Source: Odontocerum albicorne
Taxonomy: Eukaryota > Arthropoda > Insecta > Trichoptera > Odontoceridae
DNA length: 64,000 nt
Assembly: GCA_949825065.1 (NCBI GenBank)
Contig: OX463848.1
Span: 38,320,663 to 38,384,662 of the forward strand
Direction of reading: 5' to 3'
This document shows positions 57,395 to 64,000 of the stretch, in pieces; position 1 is the stretch's first letter; the number at the start of each line of letters is the position of its first letter. Under the pieces are notes generated by a model. That model was not told the origin of the DNA. It worked only from the letters and a program-made list of their open reading frames with translations, and made no database searches. The position numbers and the translations under genes are program-made.

Positions 57395-57503
57395 GTGTCA
57401 ATAGGTGAAAGAAAGATAAAATGGAAATTTTAAGTAAGATTAAGAAAGGAGCTTTAAGATGTTTTGGACATGTCGAGAGAATGAATGACGAAAGAATGAT
57501 TAA
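57395..57503 (+). pseudogene. LINE 3'-end fragment (family B), first part
   Basis: Frames read 'KMEILSKIKKGALRCFGHVE' then RMNDERMIK; cut at 57503 by an insertion and resumed at about 57690. Confidence 0.75.
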
Positions 57504-57685
57504 ATGAATATATTTATTTATTTATTATTACTCATGACAAGATATATACATAATTTGTGAAAACAACAACAGGTAATTTAATTTGGACATACAATTTTAA
57601 TGGATGTGGGTTTGTTGCCTTTCATTTGTCGTATCCCCAGTAAACTAGGCAAAAGCCTAGTTTACTGGGGATACGACATTATTAT
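57504..57685. mobile_element. repeat Y inserted in a LINE, ending in a palindrome
   Basis: Copy 2 of repeat Y (see 26385), here inserted between two halves of a family-B LINE tail. It starts AATATATTTATTTATTTATT (an A/T tail of a minus-oriented retroposon) and ends in a 24-bp perfect palindrome at 57627-57678. Confidence 0.7.
57627..57678. repeat. perfect hairpin, 24-bp stem, AAAA loop
   Basis: TGTCGTATCCCCAGTAAACT + AGGC, AAAA, then the exact complement. Probably a snap-back duplication formed at the 5' end of retroposition. Confidence 0.9.
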
Positions 57686-57930
57686 ATAAGTTACAAGTAC
57701 AAAAGGCGTGTGCAAAAGGTAGGCTGAGAAAAACATGATTGGACAAAACATTCCAGATTTTGATAGAAGGTAAATTGAGAAGAATGAATAATGGAAGATT
57801 GCACATGATGAGATGTATTAACGAAGAGAAAACAAAAGTTGTGTACTGGGATAAAAAAAATTGAGATTTGATCTCTCTGCATATCCCGCGAGGGACATGA
57901 CATGATGATATGTATGTATGTATTAAACAA
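57686..57930 (+). pseudogene. LINE 3'-end fragment (family B), second part
   Basis: Continues the 57395 fragment: 'KRRVQKVG' (GRPRK-like), 'DWTKHSRF', 'RRCMNVEE'-like and the tail ATATCCCGCGAGGGACATGA + CATGATGATATGTATGTATG. Confidence 0.7.
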
Positions 57931-58555
57931 CTTAAATATGTCAATAATATAAAGTTCGACTCTTGAGAAAAAGTGCTTTTAATGAAAGTCTGATCTCTTA
58001 ACGGTGCTATGTATGTTAAGTTGTAAATTTATTATTTTTATTACATATTGCTGGATGATTGGAAGATATTGTAACATAGCAACGACACATCGAAATTGGT
58101 ATGCAAAACAATTAAATAAAAGTGATAAACTAAAACTTTTACTATCGAAAAACTACAAAATGGGTCGAATCTCTCTGTAGTGAGAAATTGTCCATGCAAC
58201 ATCTGCTGCAGACCCTAAAGAAGAGCATGACTTAGTTCATGAAATGCCTCATGTTGTCCAGGTGGGCGGAAATAAGGTGACAATATAGGACAAGAAGAAT
58301 AATATACCAAACTGATATTGTCAAATTATCTGGAAAAAAATACACTGTATTGGAACTGGTTTTTCGCCTCTGAACATTGTGGTATGGTTGAATTGAATTA
58401 TGTTTTAACTTAGTTTAACTATAAAATTTATACACAAACTAGTTTTTTTTATCGTCGATTCTGTCATTAACAAAAATAATAATTTGCCATACTGCTGTTG
58501 CCAAATTATTTGAAAAAAAATACACTGTGCTGGAACTGGTTTTTAAAGCATCAGA
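57931..58555. other. unannotated; one diverged duplication
   Basis: A ~68-bp block 'AAATTAT.TG.AAAAAAATACACTGT..TGGAACTGGTTTTT' occurs at 58299 and 58478. No coding region recognised. Confidence 0.5.
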
Positions 58556-58559
58556 ACAT

Positions 58560-58990
58560 ATTATTTATGTCTTCATTATTTTCATATAAAGTGAGATATT
58601 ATCAATCAAAGGAAAAGGAAGGGATGGTGGAGATGGAAGGAAAAGAAAAAAATCACAGTTAAGGATATTATACACAATAGTTTGTGACTTTGGCGTCTAT
58701 TTCTCACGTTCAACCAGTTCAGCGCCTTCTGATTTTAAGTGATGGGATTATTCTTTCTCAGGTTAAAAATATATCTTACTACACATTTTGTAGACACTGT
58801 TATTTGTCCAGCTGTTGCTCCGTAATGTCCAAGGGACAGATGTCCGCATAGTCCAAAATCGGAAAGAGCGCAAGTAAAATGTTGGTTTTAATAGTCAGGA
58901 ATCTTTCTAACACTGTAAGAGAATGAGAACTGTAGAAGATCCTTCGGCTTACAGCATTTATTACTCTATACACCTGTTCTAATTGCTCGT
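58560..58990 (-). pseudogene. LINE ORF2 fragment (family A), minus strand
   Basis: Minus strand reads 'VINAVSRRIFYSSHSLTVLE', 'RFLTIKTNILLALFPILDYA' and DICPLDITEQQLDK, the post-RT part of Jockey/CR1-type ORF2 ('..L..S....P.L.Y.D........ L..LQ...'). Ends near 58590 with the shared TATAAAGTGAGATAT block. Stops present. Confidence 0.75.
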
Positions 58991-59728
58991 ATTATTTTTA
59001 CTATTATTTAAAATACGAACGAATATTGACGAAAATAAGGAAGTTTCTGAGAAACGTGACGTCCTAAGTTTTACCATTTTACATATACGTAGAAAAAATA
59101 ATATTGTATCATTCGTGCGGTGTCGACAAGATCGTTAATGAATTTAGATTGTTAATTTTAATACAAAGTGTCTAATTTTTTTAAAAAGACTGCTTAGTTA
59201 TCATTTTCTAAAGAAAGATTAAAAAATTAATTAGTCTTTGTGTATAAATACTATTTTAAAGTGTTAGTCAACACTAAACTACCTTTAAAAACAATATTTG
59301 ATTCGCAACTTTTATGTGCTGACTATGATAATTTCTATATAGGAAAGACAGGAGGATGATTTGAAAAGAGATCCGCCTTAACAAATCCTCTAATTTATTC
59401 TGAAATGGCTAATCATTGTCACAGTGAAAAGCATACATTTTCCATCAATTATACAAAATTCTTACATATCTTTAGTAACGGAAATAAATTGGACAGATTA
59501 CAGGCTTTAGAAATTTCTAAGTCAGTGCATCGGGGGGAACATCTGGCAAACGCAGAATGTTGTCGCTGCTCGCTGAAGTTGTCTCCTGCCTCCCTCCACT
59601 CACAATACCCAAACCGAATGTTTACCGTTAGAAGTGCGTGTGTTGGTACCAGTTCGAACATAATTCAGTCTTGTTTGTACTCTCCTTATGATGAGGTAAA
59701 AACCTTTAAACCCGTAGGGTTACGGTAT

Positions 59729-59773
59729 AACGGTGTAACCCTACCGGTTTCAAGGCTTTCACCTCATCATCAG
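59729..59773 (-). ncRNA. hammerhead-ribozyme-like motif, copy 3 inverted part
   Basis: Core CTGATGA, stem II GAGG/CCTT, GAAA, stem III with one changed base (CGGTA..CACCG). A degenerate third instance is in the first direct part near 59690. Confidence 0.4.
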
Positions 59774-60032
59774 GGGAGCACAAACAAGACGGAATTCTGT
59801 TCGAACTGGTACCGACATACACGCTTCTAGCGGTAAACATTCGGGTTGGGGACTGTGGGTGGTGGAAGGGAGGAGACAACCTCAGAACAGTGACGAGATT
59901 CTTGGAATATAACATATGTGTTTGCCAGATGTCCACTTCGATGCACTGACTTAGAAATTTCTAGGGCCTCTAAATCTGTCCAATTTATTTCCGTTACTAC
60001 TGGTAGGCATCATCGATAGAAAATATGCTCCC

Positions 60033-60077
60033 CTAATGATGAGGTGAAAGCCTTGAAATCGGTAGGGTTATACCGTC
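60033..60077 (+). ncRNA. hammerhead-ribozyme-like motif, copy 3 direct part
   Basis: Core changed to CTAATGA (a position normally invariant), stems kept. Likely dead. Confidence 0.35.
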
Positions 60078-60118
60078 ACATAAAGTGGAAAAACTGTGTT
60101 TGATAAAACAAATTACAA

Positions 60119-60405
60119 ATTGGATTTGGATTGCAAAATAAATTTCTAAATTGATTAAAACGTCACACGTTAGTTATGATAATTGCGCGTGAAAACAGAA
60201 ATATAACGAAAAGCTCTATAACCTATTGTGCGAGACTGCGCTGGGTTGGACACTTACACCGCATACAGGGATTTTACGATGCAAAGAAAGATAGTGATAA
60301 GGTAAAAACTGAGATATTATTTTAAAGAACAATTAAGGAAAATAATCAAGATTTGCACACAAAACATACTTATTAATAATACCAAATATTAAAATCTCAA
60401 TTACC
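60119..60405. other. unannotated stretch
   Basis: A LINE-like 'RLRWVGHLHRIQG' codon series at about 60235-60275 is the only hint. Confidence 0.4.
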
Positions 60406-60409
60406 TGTG

Positions 60410-61345
60410 TTCATCTCATGCAAAGTGCAGTACTGACAGCAGGTCAGTGAAAGTTTCCGATTTTTTTCATTTTAAAATGGCAAAGAATTTGCGTTAAACA
60501 CGAAATTAAGTGCAGTGAAATGGTGTAAATGCTGAAGAAGGCTTTCAGCGAGGATGCTATGTCAAAACTTAGAGTTTGTAAATAGTATAAAGGTTTTCAA
60601 AAGTATCTTGAAAATGTTGAAGATGACGAGAGGGATGTACGAGTACGTCCTTGCACAACGATATTGTGCTTAATAATCATTAAATCACTATAAAGGAAGC
60701 TACTGAGGAAGTATGTATTTTATACACTTCATGCAAAGTAGTTTTTACTAACGTTTTGGCCATGAGTCTAGTGGCAGCCAAATTTGTTACAAAATTGGTG
60801 AATTTTCAACGAAAGTAACATCGCTGAACAAATGACGACCCAGAATTACTCCAACGCCTCATAACATGTGGCAAAACGTGGGCAAAATATGGCTATGGCA
60901 TCGAAACGAATACCCAATCGTCCCAATGGAAACTTCCTGCAGAGCCAAAAATGAAAAAAGTTGGCCAAGTTCGGTCAAATGTCATGGTTCTCCTTACTGT
61001 TTTATTTGATGACAACGGCACACTATGAATTCTTACCGCCATTATCTTGAGGTTTTACCGTTCGCGCGAAGCAATCCGAAGAAAACGATCAGAATTGTGA
61101 ACAAAAAAAAATTCCTAGATTTAGCCCTACGATAATACACCGACTCATACATACTTCACTACTAATTTGTGAATTTTTGGTCAAAACCAGCACCGTCGTG
61201 ATGTCACAGCCACCACATTCACCAATTGTGGCCTCCTGCGTCTATTTTTCTGATTCTGAAGATGAAAAAAACATAAGAACTAAATTTTGAGACTAAAGTC
61301 AAAAAAAAAAAGGACTGGCAAAAGTGTATTTTATCCTATGGGGAC
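60410..61345 (+). pseudogene. irritans-type mariner transposase, decayed
   Basis: Fragments in three frames: 'AVKWCKC.KKAFSEDAMSKL' (HTH part), 'RVAAKFVTKLVNFQRK' -like region at 60770-60820, 'QWKLPAEPKMKKVGQVRSNV' and VLLTVLFDDNGTL (second catalytic Asp), and a weak 'LVKTSTVVMSQPPHSPI' end. First catalytic region is decayed. No terminal repeats found. Old inactive copy. Confidence 0.75.
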
Positions 61346-61439
61346 TTTTTTGAAGGGGACAGTATTAATATTGATGATAAAATAAATTATTTAATATAAA
61401 AATGAAAATTCTCGTTGTTTTTTTATCAAGCCTCAAACA

Positions 61440-61650
61440 GTGAAAAATTAAATTGAAGGCGTGGTAGAGGAAGACCAACAAAGTATTGCTGGATAAAGAA
61501 GGAAATATAAAAAAAAAAGATCTTAGCAGCTGTGCGAGAAGGTGTATAGATGTAGAAGAGGGGAAATATATTTATCACTATTAAAAGTCTGGCGCTCTCT
61601 CCTCTATGCCTATCCCGACAGGAGATCAACTTAATGGTATGTACACGTAT
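61440..61650 (+). pseudogene. LINE 3'-end fragment (family B)
   Basis: Codons for 'EGVVEEDQQSIAG', 'SSCARRCIDVEEGK' and the tail CTATCCCGACAGGAGATCAA. A second open frame on the minus strand (61426-61629) is a shadow. Confidence 0.65.
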
Positions 61651-62512
61651 GTTATTTTTCGACGCTGTTTAATCTGTTCACCGCGTTAAAAATCAAATTC
61701 CACGAATCCTATGCGCGGCACAATTTCGGCGTTTTTTAATTTCTAAGTTTAAACGCGTATTTTGTTTAGAACCACTGATATTTGATTACAACACCAAGTA
61801 AACATGACACACAAGTAATTTTCTGATAATAAATAATAGTCATTACTCTTAAGGAGACTCATTAAATAAAGGAGATAAACTAAACATTACGTAAAATAAA
61901 CAAAGGAATGCTACGATCAAAGCAATGATTCATTACACTCACCCAATCAAATGCATATAGCACTAGTAATGTTTATTTACGTAAGAGAGACTCATCGCAG
62001 GACTCGATCCGTGCGACAGGTCGTTACATGTGACGCAATAGCTGGAAATATTGAGAAACCAAAAAAAATCGGCGCTCTGTTTATTCAACAATATCTCATC
62101 AACTAATATATTATGTTACAAGGTTTTCAAAGATGTCGCTAGAAAAAAGATTATTTAAAATTTTAGTTCCATTTTCATTCCGGTTTTGTGTCATTCTTTT
62201 TAAGTATTTGTGATTTGAAACTTGGATTGTCGTCAGATCACAGGCGTTTGTGCTTCCCGCGAGGACACGTTAAAGACCGAAGGCATTACAAGGGTGCATC
62301 TATTGCAAAGTTTGGTCGTATGATACTCCTCAATATAGCAGAATTGGTGTTAATTCTGAAGAGCGTTTGGAGAGCGCTTTTTTGACCTAAACTTCAATTG
62401 AAATTGTTGTTTCACTCGTATACATCAAAGTCGGTATTAAAATACTATTGTCTTAGAAGATTTTGGTACTGAGCGTTTCGAGTAAAAAGTTTTGGAACGT
62501 ATTTTATTTATA
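61651..62512. other. unannotated stretch
   Basis: No supported gene. The plus frame 62188-62385 has no motif I recognise. AT-rich flanks. Confidence 0.4.
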
Positions 62513-62514
62513 TA

Positions 62515-63443
62515 CGAGGGTCATCCAGAAAATAAGGTTACAACATTTATGTAGGATCGACAAATGATTGTATTTAATTGAAATTCACAGGATACTTCAC
62601 AAATACATTAAACTATTGTTCAACGTAATCTAACTGTCGAGATCGAGACATTTCTGTAGTCGGGGCATCAGCTTTTGTATGCCAGTGTCATAGACCCCCG
62701 CCGCCAGCTCTTTCAGTCACTTCTTCACAGCTTCCTCAACCTCCTAATCGTTGAAAAATTATTGGGGTATAGTGACACACCCACGTCTCATCCTCCATCA
62801 CGATAGAGTCCAGAAAAGCTTCTCCCTCCTGTGCAAAACGATCCAAAAATTCACGCGCAGCGGTCACGCGATTTTGACGGTGCTCCGGTGTGAGCATTCT
62901 GGGCACCCATCTCGCACACAACTTCTTGTAACCAAGTTTTTCCAACACAATATTACCAAGGAGACTTCGAGAAATGTCAGGAAATACTTCGTGAAGGTCG
63001 TCAAGTGCCACACGGTGGTCATTTTGCACTTGTTCTTCCATTTTATTACTCAAATTCGTCAGAAATCACTGCCTTGCCTCGTCGTGAGTATCAATACGGC
63101 CTTCTCTGAACAACCTAACCCACTTCGTGACATGTTGTTGACTCATCACATCACTACCATAAACTTTCACGAGCTTTCGATGGATATTCGCGGCGGTATT
63201 GTTCTGCAAAGTCAAAAAACTGATGACTGCCCGGGTCTCGCACGGACGAGAGTTGGCGGGAGCGCACGACGACCTCTTTATCGGAAGAATTTACTGTGAC
63301 TGAAAAAAATAGCCAACAAACACGCGGGACTAAACAAACTGACCGTTAGGATCCCCCCTACACGCCAGGTGCACCAACTTTGAAACAAAAAATTTTCTCC
63401 GGCCTCAGGAGTCCTTGTAATCTTAGTTTCTGGATGACTCTCA
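62515..63443 (-). mobile_element. mariner element, internally deleted, second copy
   Basis: 929 bp with inverted ends CGAGGGTCATCCAGAAAATA and complement of TTTCTGGATGACTCTCA, and TA on both sides (62513-62514, 63444-63445). The minus frame 62736-63053 reads EEQVQNDHRVALDDLHEVFP, WVPRMLTPEHRQNRV and EDETWVCHYTP; earlier N-terminal HTH pieces are in other frames (63060-63290). The sequence after HYTP jumps to the C-terminal end, so the second and third catalytic regions are deleted. Complementary in deletion to the copy at 4486, which lost the N-terminal part. Confidence 0.9.
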
Positions 63444-63445
63444 TA

Positions 63446-64000
63446 TTTTCGGAATGTATTTATATATTTACGTACTATGTTGTTATCAATAAACCTTTAT
63501 TTATTTATTTGTTGATGTTAATCTGAGATGGTATTTGTGGGTTTACTTTTTTAGTTTTTCTGCCATTAAATTTTTTTCTATTTTTTCTTTAATCTATATG
63601 TATAAGGTTGTGGGTTGAAAAACATCTGATGTCCTCACGGCCCAATCACCCTATAATGATGGGGTATACCGTCGTCAATACTGCAAGGACACTTATCTAT
63701 GATTGCCCAAATTTTACAAAGGAGACAAAAAACGATTTTTCTGCAAAGATATAATAAAATAAAAACATCACTTGGTATTTCAGTTATGAATAAATGCGTT
63801 CCGCGTTGAAAATAAATACATGTGTTAATGCAAAAATGTGTCAATGATACACGAGACAACAAAAAATAAAAAAAGTTACTTTCACCAAAAAATCGAGTTA
63901 CGTGTTCTTGCAATATCGGCGACGATATCTTGGCCGGGAGGATGTTATGAGATGAGCACAGACCTTTTGATAACATAGCTTCTCTATTAAATGTATATTT
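63446..64000. other. unannotated right edge
   Basis: A TTTATTTATTTATTTGTTG tract lies at 63498. The minus open frame 63635-63976 has no recognisable motif. Confidence 0.4.

Larger units (their letters stand above)
59327..60118. mobile_element. Penelope-like element copy 3 (direct, inverted, direct)
   Basis: 59327-59725 plus strand: FYIGKTG.. remnant with a small deletion, then MANHCHSEKHTFSIN and [20 protein letters not shown]. 59726-60027 is an inverted partial copy, and 60028-60118 a short direct piece. The junction ATAGAAAAT|ATGCTCCCC is the same as in copy 2. The 60-bp part replaced by (TA)n in copy 2 is intact here (59868-59920). Confidence 0.85.

Overview
The window is a non-coding-rich stretch of animal genome, most likely an insect and probably a moth or butterfly. 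It is AT-rich and dense in decayed retroelements. It has many tRNA-derived SINE pieces, 3'-end scraps of LINEs, mariner-type DNA transposons and TTAA-flanked MITEs. It also holds one multi-exon gene for a small secreted repeat protein of insect structural type. The lepidopteran assignment is inferred from this mixture and not proven by any single marker.

Layout. 1-13.2 kb: two copies of a ~610-bp TTAA-flanked MITE, LINE 3'-end fragments, a mariner fragment and a mariner copy inserted in a 45-bp minisatellite, a 33-bp minisatellite and SINE pieces. 13.3-23.3 kb: a complete insertion of a ~10-kb LTR retrotransposon with two 1432-bp LTRs, a full gag, a protease remnant and a fragment of reverse transcriptase. 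The rest of pol is missing and about 3.9 kb of non-coding DNA, including a GC-rich 232-bp tandem repeat, follows the RT fragment. It sits inside a third MITE copy, and its near-identical LTRs mean a recent insertion. 23.4-29.5 kb: decayed LINEs, a TTAA-type low-complexity tract and a 21-bp minisatellite.

29.6-54.0 kb: the one convincing host gene, on the + strand. It has a TATA box, an 18-nt first coding exon, a 41-nt second exon, a 130-nt third exon and a 594-nt last coding exon. All splice sites are canonical and all phases agree. The product is 260 aa with a signal peptide, VPVYK/VPVEVK repeats and a GWQSNNG tail. Its introns (6.9, 13.9 and 2.4 kb) are filled with transposons: Penelope-like elements with a GIY-YIG remnant, LINE fragments, SINEs, two fold-back/MITE elements and minisatellites.

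54-64 kb: a 63-bp minisatellite grown out of a SINE, more LINE ends, a 219-bp MITE, a third Penelope-like copy, a decayed irritans-type mariner and a second 930-bp mariner with an internal deletion.

The most unusual signals are: a 45-nt hammerhead-ribozyme-like fold conserved in all Penelope-like copies; the young but pol-less LTR element with its GC-rich satellite; the SINE-derived minisatellite; and 15 scattered copies of the octamer TACTCGTA or its complement, several-fold more than base composition predicts.
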